Part shown: positions 51,501 to 59,458 of the stretch, in pieces | Layout: each line of letters opens with the position of its first letter | Position numbering within the stretch: the stretch's first letter is position 1 | From: Muribaculaceae bacterium | GTDB lineage: Bacteria; Bacteroidota; Bacteroidia; Bacteroidales; Muribaculaceae | Assembly: GCA_017557665.1 (NCBI GenBank) | Contig: JAFYYI010000002.1 | Location: 113,333 to 177,332 of the forward strand | Length of the DNA: 64,000 nucleotides | Reading direction: 5' to 3' | The notes under the pieces: generated by a model | The model's database searches: none | What the model was told of the DNA's origin: nothing | Seen by the model: only the letters and a program-made list of their open reading frames with translations | Position numbers and translations under genes: made by a program

Positions 51501-54500
51501 ACTGCCGAGAATACCTATTATCTCTCAGGCACCGTAACCTATAACGTTGAGATCAAGGCCAAGGAGGCTGCCGGCCTGAGTTTCGGCGTGACTGATCCCG
51601 TTACCGCTACCTATGGCGACGGTAATAACTTTGACGAGCCCGAGTTGACCAAGCCTGCCGGCCTGACTGTTACCTACACCTGCGAGCCCGAAACCGTGGC
51701 CACAGTTGATCCCGCCACGGGTGAAGTGACCATCGTCGGCGCTGGTACTGCTACTGTTACCGCTACCACCGAGGGTGACGAATCACACAATGGCGGTTCG
51801 GCAACCTACACCATCGTTGTAGGCAAGGCCAACGCCACCCTGACCTTCGCCAAGAGTGAAATCCCGGCTACCTATGGCGACGAGAACGTTGAGGCCAACG
51901 CTCTGACCAACGAGGCCGGTCTGACCGTTACCTACAGCTGCGAGCCCGCTACCGTTGCCACCGTTGACGCCAACACCGGCGCAGTGACCATCGTTGGCGC
52001 TGGTGAGGCAATCATCACCGCTACCGGTGCTGCCAACGACAACTACAACGGCGCTACCGCTACCTACACACTGACCGTGGCCAAGGCTGACGCTACCCTG
52101 GCCTTCGCTAAGAGTGAAATCCCGGCTACCTACGGCGACGAGAACGTTGAGGCCAACGCGCTGACCAATGAGGCCGGTCTGACCGTCACCTACAGCTGCG
52201 AGCCCGCTACCGTTGCTACCGTTGATGCCAACACCGGCGCAGTGACCATCGTTGGCGCTGGTGAGGCTATCATCACCGCTACCGGTGCTGCCAACGACAA
52301 CTACAACGGCGCTACCGCTACCTACACACTGACCGTGGCCAAGGCTGACGCCGCGCTGTCCTTCCCGGAGGGTGAATACAACATCGTCGAGGGCGACAGC
52401 TTCACCGCTCCCGTGCTGAACAATCCCGATGGCGTGGCTGTCATCTACACCAGCAGCGACGAGACCGTTGCCACGGTTGATCCAGACGGTACTGTTCACA
52501 TCGTGGGTCCCGGTACCGCTGTCATCACTGCCACCGTTGACGATGACAACTACAACGCTAACAGCGCACACTACACCATCAATGTGGAGGACAAGCAAGG
52601 TATCGCTGCTCCGACCTTCATGCCTGGCAGCGGTCATTACACCGAGGCCAAGGAAGTGGCTATCGCTTGCGCTACTCCTGGCGCATTGATCTCCTACAAG
52701 ATTGGTGACGGCGAATTCCAGCCCTACACCAAGCCGTTCGTAGTAGACCACAGCTGTACTGTTACCGCTAAGGTCAGCATGGGTACAAGGACCGTTTGGA
52801 CTGAGAATCAGGCCAGCGCAACTTACACCATCAACACGCTGAACCCCGTTGAAATCACCAACGGTTACTACCAGATCAAGAACAATGGCAGTGGCCAGTA
52901 TGCTAATGTACAGGGCCGCAAGACCTTGACGTTCACCAACGACATCGACCAGCAGGCCGGTACCGTGATCCGCGTTCAGACCACGAACGACGGTCAGGTT
53001 AAGGTGCTGCGCTCACAGGCTGCCGACCTCCAGGGCTATGCCGACCGTGCCATGAGGTATGTTCCCGAAGTGGTACAAATGGTTGCCAACAAACTCCACG
53101 CCGAGGGCACTGGTGAATTGCTCGGTAACGAGGGTCTTGACGCTATCATGGAGAAGTTCAACGAGAGCTTCGACTATCATCTGTATGTAGAGGGTGATCT
53201 TGACAACTGCCGCATCTATGGTAAGACACCGAGCATGCAGCCCGTTGTTGACTTCTACCTTGAGAACCAGTCTAAGGTGGATGAGAAACTGCCGATGCTC
53301 GAGGGCTTCATCAACGATGCCATCAACAAGGTGCTCGAGAAGACCAACGGCCGTGGCAGTAGCATCCTTGTTCCCTTCAAGCTCCAGACCATCTGGGAGC
53401 GCATGGGCGGCAACCTGACCGAGCCTGTTGACGACGCGTCGACCATGGCATTCTATCGTCAGGTACTGACCAACAAGCAGTATGTTTGGGACTTCGCTTA
53501 CCAGACTGCTACGTTCTACCTCGAGAAGGTGAAGGCTCACCCGAGATACGAGGAGATGAAGGACAAGATGGGTGAGTTTGGCAATTACATTGACAAACTC
53601 GAGCAGATTCGTCCTGACATGAAGTACTTCATCGTTCAGGAGAATGGCAAGGTGGACTACATCAGTGAGGGCAATGTTGACATCATCAACAACGAGGCCA
53701 ACACCTACTGGACTGTTCAACCTCGCGATTCGTTCGTTGTGAACCTGCCCGAAGCCAGCATGCTGGGTATCGAGTATGTCACCACGCTCTACACCGACTT
53801 TGCTTACACCGTGCCTGAGGATGTTGCCGTTTACAAGGTAACCTCCATCAACGAGCAAGGTGTGGCTCAACTCGTTGCCCTGACCGGCACTATTCCCGCT
53901 CAGACGCCCGTGCTGCTCAAGTCTCTTGTAAGCGGTCCGAAGACCTTGACGCTTGACATCAACGACGGCACCGCGTTGACCGATAACCTGCTTGTCGGCC
54001 CGGACTACCTCATCAACGAGTATCAGATCAGGACTCCGCAAGTCGAATCGGTATTCAACTTGGCTAAAGACCTGTTCGGCGAGAACTTCTACAACAACTA
54101 TGTTGCACAGTATGAGCACCTGATGCTCAAGAATGCCGGAACGGTCAACAACAAGTACTTCTGGGGCCTGACCGAGGACGATGTAAAGAAGTGCACGTTC
54201 ACCAACGATGAAGGTTCCGTAGACTGTGTGATCCGCACCTTGAGCGACGGCGATCAGCACCTCGGCTTCTACAACAACTGGGAGGTTAAGACCAACCAGG
54301 CTCTGCTTGTAACCAAGGAGTTCGATCCCATCAAGCTGGCTATCAAGGGTGATGTGACCCGCGACGGTCTTGTGAACCTCTCAGATGCAGTTGCATTGAT
54401 CAACATCATCCTGCTGCATCCGTATGAGCCCGCTGACTTCCCTGTCATCTATGACTACATCGCTGCCGACTTCGACGAGAACGGCGAGATCACTATCACT

Positions 54501-54593
54501 GATGCCAAGGATCTGATTAATTTCCTTCTCAACCACTATGAGCCGGGAGAAATGATTCAACCGACTGACGATGAAGGCGAGGGAAATAATTAA
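48579..54593 (+). CDS. Giant secreted Ig-repeat protein with dockerin-like tail
   Basis: 2004 residues. Signal peptide about 1-24 (ending PAWA). Modules in order: a jelly-roll-like domain (about 25-175); a BIG2-type Ig-like unit (about 180-270); a second jelly-roll-like domain (to about 420); a chitobiase/hexosaminidase C-terminal-like module (about 640-715, TPTFDPEAGSYKTFQSVTI, IHYTVDGSEPTESSPVY); an OB-like region (about 720-910); at least five Ig-like/BIG2 units (about 910-1340) including an 86-residue unit duplicated nearly exactly; a second hexosaminidase-like module (about 1344-1410); a long helical domain (about 1470-1720); a beta region (about 1725-1820) with GTIPAQTPVLLKS; and dockerin-like loops (about 1922-1985, GDVTRDGLVNLSDAVALINI). 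Probably a cell-surface adhesin or glycan-binding protein. No enzymatic motif recognised. Confidence 0.88.
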   Translation: MKYLNFKLLFFLAALVLAIPPAWAETVVDEITAEGIGATGSSYSNWTGKTFTSSAVYAGYSMTSSDGAIQLRSSNNNSGIVSTTSGGKVKKITIKFNSKTTSGKPVDIYCGNDAYTAATQLYGNNPVGTRIGSIECPNNAVISKSLDITGDYKYIGLRSYSGAIYLDRIEIEWETEGNTPQLEDVSLSFPEENYTATMGQGFAAPTLTVDPTAAASEVVYSSSDTNVATVNATTGEVTLVATGTTTITAAISNSETYKNASATYELTVAPDMSNAAILDFTRADYWTPELPTGSSEKFVEERSFNDGTYTVKIAGSSGNGCYWNTDGYLLMGKQGAYIQLPAFNRAVTRIDVEGTNTASGSVTQNIFVGETAVSTQTLGKGDHSYDIASNYQAAGNIYTLMVTNAYNTQIERIIIHFDENSSEVPVISVTPSSVTITDATGDDKTGTISATVEPAGTVDATASDGWSATSSSVTYYGLALHAEGTATFSSEGAADVTASLEYNYAGPLYILGTVNNGGWAPNNYVAMTRGADGLYTVRVTTNAGNEGMSWISFTKRVANDNDAGAWNYIAPYRFVPYSENVNTAWWLTDGTVNQFNALDFNTEHVDGQPVRMAPGTYDITINANDNTFKIEPYIVTVETPTFDPEAGSYKTFQSVTINCATEDATIHYTVDGSEPTESSPVYGEAIAVQSTTTIKAIAMKDGMANSAVAEATYTLPQTVATVAAANTVDANSYFLFTGEAVVTYAGQSTINSNYHYIFIRDKGAENGGGVIYYNTNNNVSVPNVQATNVLKSGWYAQLRPYNNWKEFQKAEFVEASGETAAAAPFDRTGNELKFDDNVNEYIKIDNVTYNDGNITYAGQNREDVTYTYKVVNHFNVALEDGKHYNIEGVVTRNNNAIEFYPTAATIAKQEPELSFNPASVSVYEGVQDFPEPELIAPEGVTVQSYASSNTDVVTVDEDGKVTIVAPGTAVITATTAENTYYLSGTVTYNVEIKAKEAAGLSFGVTDPVTATYGDGNNFDEPELTKPAGLTVTYTCEPETVATVDPATGEVTIVGAGTATVTATTEGDESHNGGSATYTIVVGKANATLTFAKSEIPATYGDENVEANALTNEAGLTVTYSCEPATVATVDANTGAVTIVGAGEAIITATGAANDNYNGATATYTLTVAKADATLAFAKSEIPATYGDENVEANALTNEAGLTVTYSCEPATVATVDANTGAVTIVGAGEAIITATGAANDNYNGATATYTLTVAKADAALSFPEGEYNIVEGDSFTAPVLNNPDGVAVIYTSSDETVATVDPDGTVHIVGPGTAVITATVDDDNYNANSAHYTINVEDKQGIAAPTFMPGSGHYTEAKEVAIACATPGALISYKIGDGEFQPYTKPFVVDHSCTVTAKVSMGTRTVWTENQASATYTINTLNPVEITNGYYQIKNNGSGQYANVQGRKTLTFTNDIDQQAGTVIRVQTTNDGQVKVLRSQAADLQGYADRAMRYVPEVVQMVANKLHAEGTGELLGNEGLDAIMEKFNESFDYHLYVEGDLDNCRIYGKTPSMQPVVDFYLENQSKVDEKLPMLEGFINDAINKVLEKTNGRGSSILVPFKLQTIWERMGGNLTEPVDDASTMAFYRQVLTNKQYVWDFAYQTATFYLEKVKAHPRYEEMKDKMGEFGNYIDKLEQIRPDMKYFIVQENGKVDYISEGNVDIINNEANTYWTVQPRDSFVVNLPEASMLGIEYVTTLYTDFAYTVPEDVAVYKVTSINEQGVAQLVALTGTIPAQTPVLLKSLVSGPKTLTLDINDGTALTDNLLVGPDYLINEYQIRTPQVESVFNLAKDLFGENFYNNYVAQYEHLMLKNAGTVNNKYFWGLTEDDVKKCTFTNDEGSVDCVIRTLSDGDQHLGFYNNWEVKTNQALLVTKEFDPIKLAIKGDVTRDGLVNLSDAVALINIILLHPYEPADFPVIYDYIAADFDENGEITITDAKDLINFLLNHYEPGEMIQPTDDEGEGNN
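51825..52340 (+). repeat. Tandem duplication of an 86-codon Ig-like unit
   Basis: Two adjacent 258-nt units, 51825-52082 and 52083-52340, encode almost the same 86 residues (FAKSEIPATYGDENVEANAL ... NDNYNGATATYTLTVAKA). They differ by only a few mostly synonymous bases, whereas neighbouring Ig-like units are much more diverged, so this is a recent in-frame duplication. Confidence 0.95.
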
Positions 54594-54606
54594 TTCTCTA
54601 TAGATT

Positions 54607-54671
54607 TCGTGAGCAATTGATGGTTATGGGTGACAGACCACTTCATAATCGTGAATTGCTCACGATTTTTT
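54607..54671 (+). terminator. Terminator after the giant surface protein gene
   Basis: 12-bp stem TCGTGAGCAATT (54607-54618) / AATTGCTCACGA (54654-54665), 35-nt loop, six Ts. It lies within a longer open frame that starts at 54617, which supports the downstream start at 54701 for the next gene. Confidence 0.8.
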
Positions 54672-54700
54672 ACATTATTACGACTTCAAAACAACACATC

Positions 54701-56095
54701 ATGAAAAAAACCTTACGAATCTTGTGTGCCCTGACTTTAACGGCACTCTGCGCCGTTCCGGCTATGGCACAACTCAACGGAACTGGCTATTACCGCTTCC
54801 GCAACGCTGACCGCAATACAGAATACATCTCGATGTCCAACGACTTGTTCAACTTTACGACTTGCATCGGCTCCGCCTGTGGTGGCCTGAGCCAAGCCAG
54901 TAGTTCTGCCGGTCAGGCCCGTGCGCTGGAATGTGCCGGCAAATATCTGGGCACCGATATCCACATGGTCAATGATGCCGACATCATCAATGTGGGCTCT
55001 ATCATTTACGCCCAGAAGTACAGCACGCAAGCTTCCAACCATGACTATAACCTGATTGGACAGGGTACCAGTCTGTTGACATTGACGACTGGAACCTATC
55101 CAGGAAGCGTGGAGTTGGAGTTCAAAAACCGTTACGTCACCATTGACCCCGTCAGTGGTAGCGGTGCAAACACATTATACAGTGCCAAGATTGAGCTGAA
55201 ATCCGACACCTACGTGTTCCTTGTCGGTTATCCGTCATTGGGTGTCCGCTACCTGGTTGATGACAACGGCACGCTAGCAATCAACGCATCCAGTTCAACC
55301 CAAAACGCCAAATGGTACATCGAGCCGGTCAATCACTTTAACGTGGTGCCTGAGGTTGAGTTCGAGGGCAAGTATTACACGACCCTGTTTGTTCCCTTCA
55401 GCTACAAGTTGAGCGGACAGGTGCTCAAGGCCTATGCAGTGAAAGGTATCGGTGACGACGGCACCCTGCAACTCGAGGAAGTGGCCGCCGAAGGTGGTAC
55501 CGTGCCTGCCCAGACGCCCGTCATCCTGGAATGCGGTTCCAACAATCCCGCGGAATGCCAGCTCATTCCACAGGGCAGACCCGTCTTCACGGCTCCTGAC
55601 GTGTCCGTCGAAGACAACGCCCCCAGGGCCAACCAAGCAGTCGCCGACGAGTCAAACCTGCTGAGAGGAACTTACTACTGCAATACCGACGGCACAATCA
55701 CTTACACTCGGCCCAACAACGCAACGGGCAGCTTCAATGCCAACAACAACACCAAGCCCACCAATCCCCAGAAGTATGTTTTGGGCGCCATCAACGGTGA
55801 CGGCAAGCTGGCTCTGGTCAAGGCAACCGGCACTGCCATGCCGGCCAACAAGGCATGGATTGAATACACCGGCACTCAAGAGCTGGTGTTCCCGTGGGAA
55901 CCCACACCAGACTTCATCCTTGGCGATGTCAATCGTGATAAAGAGTTCAACATCACCGATGCCATCGACCTGATTAACTACATTCTCAACGACGAGGGCG
56001 ATATCGATCTCGAAGCCGCCAACTTCAATCAGGACGCTGAAGTTAACATCACCGATGCCATCGACATGATTAACTACCTGTTGAACGCTTTGTAA
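54701..56095 (+). CDS. Secreted protein with dockerin-like tail, related to the C-terminal part of the upstream protein
   Basis: 464 residues from the ATG at 54701 (MKKTLRILCALTLTALCAVP then AMAQ); the open frame extends 28 codons upstream through a terminator, which makes that start unlikely. The protein starts GTGYYRFRNADRNTEYI and ends with two dockerin-like loops (GDVNRDKEFNITDAIDLINY and ANFNQDAEVNITDAIDMINY). Its region about 230-300 (WYIEPVNHFNVV...YYTTLFVPFSYKL...GGTVPAQTPVILE) parallels the segment before the dockerin of the 2004-residue protein (WTVQPRDSFVV...YVTTLYTDFAYTV...GTIPAQTPVLLK), so both share an ancestral module. Function unknown; surface-exposed by inference. Either read-through from the upstream gene or an unseen promoter drives it. 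Confidence 0.85.
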   Translation: MKKTLRILCALTLTALCAVPAMAQLNGTGYYRFRNADRNTEYISMSNDLFNFTTCIGSACGGLSQASSSAGQARALECAGKYLGTDIHMVNDADIINVGSIIYAQKYSTQASNHDYNLIGQGTSLLTLTTGTYPGSVELEFKNRYVTIDPVSGSGANTLYSAKIELKSDTYVFLVGYPSLGVRYLVDDNGTLAINASSSTQNAKWYIEPVNHFNVVPEVEFEGKYYTTLFVPFSYKLSGQVLKAYAVKGIGDDGTLQLEEVAAEGGTVPAQTPVILECGSNNPAECQLIPQGRPVFTAPDVSVEDNAPRANQAVADESNLLRGTYYCNTDGTITYTRPNNATGSFNANNNTKPTNPQKYVLGAINGDGKLALVKATGTAMPANKAWIEYTGTQELVFPWEPTPDFILGDVNRDKEFNITDAIDLINYILNDEGDIDLEAANFNQDAEVNITDAIDMINYLLNAL

Positions 56096-56124
56096 TACGG
56101 CAAACAGACACCACACCCTAAAAC

Positions 56125-56163
56125 AAATTGTGCCGAGAGCCATCAGTTCCCGGCACAATTTTT
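56125..56163. terminator. Bidirectional terminator between convergent genes
   Basis: 11-bp stem AAATTGTGCCG (56125-56135) / CGGCACAATTT (56151-56161), T-rich on the plus side (TTTTTCTTT) and A-rich before it, between the stops at 56095 (plus) and 56176 (minus). Confidence 0.85.
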
Positions 56164-56175
56164 CTTTACTAAGGT

Positions 56176-58035
56176 TTATTCACAATAAGCGACGTTCCAC
56201 TTCTCGATGCGAAAGATGGTGCCCTCAATCAGGGAGCAGTAGATATCGCCGTTATTATCAACTTCAAAGCCGTTGAACTCGCTGCTGCCCAGTTTGGAGG
56301 TGAAAACCAGCTGGTGGGTTGCAGCATCAACAACCGCCAACATGCCGCGCCGCGAACCGCAGTAGATGAAGCCGTCATGCTCCAGCACAATGCAAGGAGC
56401 GTGCTCGTAGCCGAAGCCCAAATCAACCGTCCACAGCAATTCGTATCTCTCTCCAGTACTCATAGCCACGAGCGTGCCGTCCATGGTCTTGGCATAGGCT
56501 ACCTTACCGTCGGCACTACGTCCCAAGCTCTCGCGCACCTTGTTCTCGTTCTTCTCGCGCCATACCTGTCGGCCTGTGCTACGGTCCACAGCGGTAGAGA
56601 ATCGGTCAGGAGCTACAATCACCACACGCTCTGGAGTTACCACGGGAACCACATTGCCCGGGCTATAAAGGTTGACGTTTCGCTCATTGTTCCATTGCCA
56701 ATGCAGGGCACCTGTGCGGCGGTCGAGCGAGCGCAGATAGGTGTCCCAGGCGCCGAAGATGACATCGTTGCCATCCACCACAGGCGCAGCCTGGCAATAG
56801 TTGTTGATGTCATTGTATTGCCACAGCAATTTGTGTCGTTTCACATCCCATGCCTGGAACGTCTTGAAACCGCCCTGATAGAGGATGCCGTCGCTCACCA
56901 CGCCGTCGGCAACGTATGGTCCATCGGCATCATACTGCCATTTAGGTTTGCCCGATTTCTTGTCGAGCCACACCAGGCGCCTGTCGCTTGTGGGCAGAAT
57001 CACATATTTGCCACTCACGGCAGGTCGCGAGAAGAGCATGGCATCGGTCTTGTACTGCCAGCGCAGTTCGCCCGTTTTCTTATCCACTGCCTTGCAATAG
57101 CCGAGCGAGTTACCGAAATACAGGTTCTTGTCATCGGTACCCACGCGCGTGAAGATCGAGGCATTGTCGGCAAGGACACGCTTAATCATGAATTTGAGAC
57201 GCTGTTGATACTCAAATTCCGGCACAAAGGCATTTTCGGGCAGCTGGGGCGTGTAGTAGTCCAGATTGATGTGGTAGGCATACATCAGTTCAGCCTCCTT
57301 GCCTAATACCTTATTATAAATATATATCCACTGGCGGTCCAGGTCGATGGTCATCAAGGTGTAACCGTAGTCGCCGCCCCCCATGTCGAGGGCGCGCACC
57401 ATCAAGCCGTTGATGCCGTCGGTTTCATACAGGCGCCACTGGTGATAATGGCCACACTGATGGGTGATGACAGGATACTTCTTGAGGATATCGACATAAG
57501 CGCGGTAATTGTCCAGGTCGTCAAGAATGGGATAATGGTTAACACTCAGCACGCGCATGCCCGGCTTCACCATTGCCGTGAGCGTGCTGTCGAGCCACAG
57601 GAGGTCTTCCTGCTTGATGTGGCCGTCACCCATCTTCATGAACGGGCCGCAATTCAGGCCCACGACCACCAGGTTGTCCACGGTAAAAACAAAGCGGTCG
57701 CTACCCCACAGGTCGTTGAAGGTCTTGCAAGCGCTCTGACTCCAGTTGTTCTCGTGGTTGCCCGGGATAATATAAAACGGGTGGGCAATGCCGTCCAGAA
57801 TGCCCTTGACGTTGCGCAACTGCTCGTCGCTGCCCTCATTGGTAAGGTCACCGGTAAGCATCACAGCATCCACATCGGTCGCATTGATCTCGGCCACAGC
57901 CTCACGCAGCTTACCCTCGTTAGCATTACCAGGCAGCACGTGCACATCACTCAAGATGGCCAACCTGACCACCTCACCCTGCACGGCAAATGACAAAGTC
58001 AACATCGCCGCAACAAATATCATCAAACGTTTCAT
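56176..58035 (-). CDS. Secreted metallophosphoesterase fused to a PQQ-like beta-propeller
   Basis: 619 residues from the ATG at 58035 (MKRLMIFVAAMLTLSFAVQG signal). A 14-codon longer form would overlap the promoter box. Residues about 20-260: calcineurin-like phosphoesterase with LAILSDVHVLPG, VMLTGDLTNEG, IIPGNHENNW, LSVNHYP and HQCGHYHQW. Residues about 290-615: PQQ/YWTD-type propeller blades with repeated KKTGELRWQYKTD, KKSGKPKWQYDAD, RRTGALHWQWNN and RSTGRQVW. Fusion of a phosphoesterase with a propeller occurs in several Bacteroidetes and suggests binding to a polymer or protein while cleaving phosphodiesters or phosphomonoesters in the periplasm or outside. Substrate not known. Confidence 0.9.
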   Translation of the reverse strand: MKRLMIFVAAMLTLSFAVQGEVVRLAILSDVHVLPGNANEGKLREAVAEINATDVDAVMLTGDLTNEGSDEQLRNVKGILDGIAHPFYIIPGNHENNWSQSACKTFNDLWGSDRFVFTVDNLVVVGLNCGPFMKMGDGHIKQEDLLWLDSTLTAMVKPGMRVLSVNHYPILDDLDNYRAYVDILKKYPVITHQCGHYHQWRLYETDGINGLMVRALDMGGGDYGYTLMTIDLDRQWIYIYNKVLGKEAELMYAYHINLDYYTPQLPENAFVPEFEYQQRLKFMIKRVLADNASIFTRVGTDDKNLYFGNSLGYCKAVDKKTGELRWQYKTDAMLFSRPAVSGKYVILPTSDRRLVWLDKKSGKPKWQYDADGPYVADGVVSDGILYQGGFKTFQAWDVKRHKLLWQYNDINNYCQAAPVVDGNDVIFGAWDTYLRSLDRRTGALHWQWNNERNVNLYSPGNVVPVVTPERVVIVAPDRFSTAVDRSTGRQVWREKNENKVRESLGRSADGKVAYAKTMDGTLVAMSTGERYELLWTVDLGFGYEHAPCIVLEHDGFIYCGSRRGMLAVVDAATHQLVFTSKLGSSEFNGFEVDNNGDIYCSLIEGTIFRIEKWNVAYCE

Positions 58036-58063
58036 ATCACACTTGAATTTTATAACCACGACA

Positions 58064-58094
58064 CAAAGATAAGACAAAAACTCTCACGCTACAA
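58064..58094 (-). promoter_or_regulatory. Promoter of the phosphoesterase-propeller gene
   Basis: Minus strand TTG (58094-58092), 20 nt, TATCTTTG (58071-58064); 28 nt before the ATG at 58035, which makes this the likely start. Confidence 0.65.
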
Positions 58095-58138
58095 CACAAA
58101 ACTTAAAACTGAAATTATAAAACTAACTACTTTTTTAT

Positions 58139-58146
58139 TACTTTTG
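58139..58146 (+). promoter_or_regulatory. -7 element of the LolC/E-type permease gene
   Basis: TACTTTTG, ending 10 nt before the ATG at 58156; no clear -33 box. The leader would be very short. Confidence 0.4.
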
Positions 58147-58155
58147 TAGTTTCAA

Positions 58156-59409
58156 ATGAATCACGAGTTATATATAGCACGGCGCATGACGCTGAAGAAT
58201 GAGCGGCAGAAAGGTTCTCCCAGCCTTAAGGTCGCCCTCATCGGCATCGTGCTTGCCGTGGTCGTGATGATTCTGTCCATCGCCATCGTCATGGGCTTCA
58301 AAGGTGAGATTTCAGGCAAGATCATGCACCTTGACGCCCATCTCAGGGTAACCAACGCCGCCCTGGGCATCGATGACAACTATGCCACCGTCAATGGTCG
58401 TGAGGTGCGCGAAGCGATAGCTGCTGACGGCAACTTCACGGAGTCGATCGAGAGCGTGAGTCTCATTGCCGACAAGAGCGCCATCCTCAAGACCGATGAA
58501 GACTTCATGGGCATCATCTTTCGTGGTGTGGACGGCGGATATGATTGGCGCTACCTCAAGTCCCATATGGTCGAGGGAGACATTCCCGTCACCGGCGATT
58601 CAGCGTCCTCCAACCAGATCGTTATTGCCAAGACCATAGCCGACCGGTTGAAACTTCATGCCGGAGACAAGGTGTTCACCTATTTTATCGACGACAAAAT
58701 CAAGGTGAGGAACTTGACCATCGCCGGCGTGTTTGAAACCGACCTTGAGGCATTTGATAACGCCTATGTCGTTGGCGGCATCAACGTCATCCAGGGCGTG
58801 AACGGCTGGAACGGCGACACTGGCACCCAAGTGGCCGTGAACATGAAAAAGACCGATGACTTGGAGTCTGACGGCTACGAGCTTTATGCTCTGCTTGCCG
58901 AGAACACCGTGCAACGCGAGAGCAAGAACCTGTTCTTCGTCACCACCACACAGCAGAACAATCTTCAGTTCTTCGCGTGGCTGCAGATGCTGGACATGAA
59001 CGTTGTCATCATCCTCACGCTGATGATGATTGTGGCTGCTTTCACGCTTATCTCGGCCATGCTGATGATTGTGCTGGAGCGCATCCGCATCATCGGCAAC
59101 TTCAAGGCCATGGGCGCCACCAATGGCACCATCCGCAGCATTTTCATCTACTTGACAGGCAAACTCACCCTCAAAGCATTGCTCATCGGCAACATCATCG
59201 GCATCGGTTTAGCCCTGCTGCAGAAATATGGCCACATCGTGCGACTTGACCCGACTGCATACTATATGCCCTACGTGCCCATCCAGTTGAGTATCCCCAC
59301 TCTCATCCTGCTCAACTTGGGCATCATCGTCGTGTCCTATCTGACCCTGCTCGGTGCCAGCCACATCATCTCGACCATCAAGCCTACAGCCACGATGCGC
59401 TTCGAGTAA
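58156..59409 (+). CDS. FtsX-like ABC permease, LolC/LolE type
   Basis: 417 residues. First helix at about 25-50 (VALIGIVLAVVVMILSIAIV), a periplasmic domain of about 220 residues (MacB-like core, with TVNGREV, MVEGDIPVTGDSASSNQIVI), then three helices in the last 150 residues (VVIILTLMMIVAAFTLISAM; LLIGNIIGIGLALLQ; LILLNLGIIVVSYLTLLGAS). The ending IISTIKPTATMRFE and the loop RIRIIGNFKAMGATNGTIRS are typical of LolC/E permeases, which release lipoproteins from the inner membrane. The cognate ATPase is not adjacent; the next gene is a dehydrogenase 49 nt downstream. Confidence 0.88.
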   Translation: MNHELYIARRMTLKNERQKGSPSLKVALIGIVLAVVVMILSIAIVMGFKGEISGKIMHLDAHLRVTNAALGIDDNYATVNGREVREAIAADGNFTESIESVSLIADKSAILKTDEDFMGIIFRGVDGGYDWRYLKSHMVEGDIPVTGDSASSNQIVIAKTIADRLKLHAGDKVFTYFIDDKIKVRNLTIAGVFETDLEAFDNAYVVGGINVIQGVNGWNGDTGTQVAVNMKKTDDLESDGYELYALLAENTVQRESKNLFFVTTTQQNNLQFFAWLQMLDMNVVIILTLMMIVAAFTLISAMLMIVLERIRIIGNFKAMGATNGTIRSIFIYLTGKLTLKALLIGNIIGIGLALLQKYGHIVRLDPTAYYMPYVPIQLSIPTLILLNLGIIVVSYLTLLGASHIISTIKPTATMRFE

Positions 59410-59458
59410 TGGCCCAGGATGATTATCACAGAACTATAATAACCAATAATAAGCTATT

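Noticed and set aside
51783..52751. 322-codon minus-strand frame with repeated GSGSAVVVVVGSTGSGDD-like segments
   Set aside because: The repeats are the mirror of the duplicated Ig units on the plus strand; not a gene.
53013..54260. 415-codon minus-strand frame
   Set aside because: Antisense to the giant surface protein, no signal or domain.
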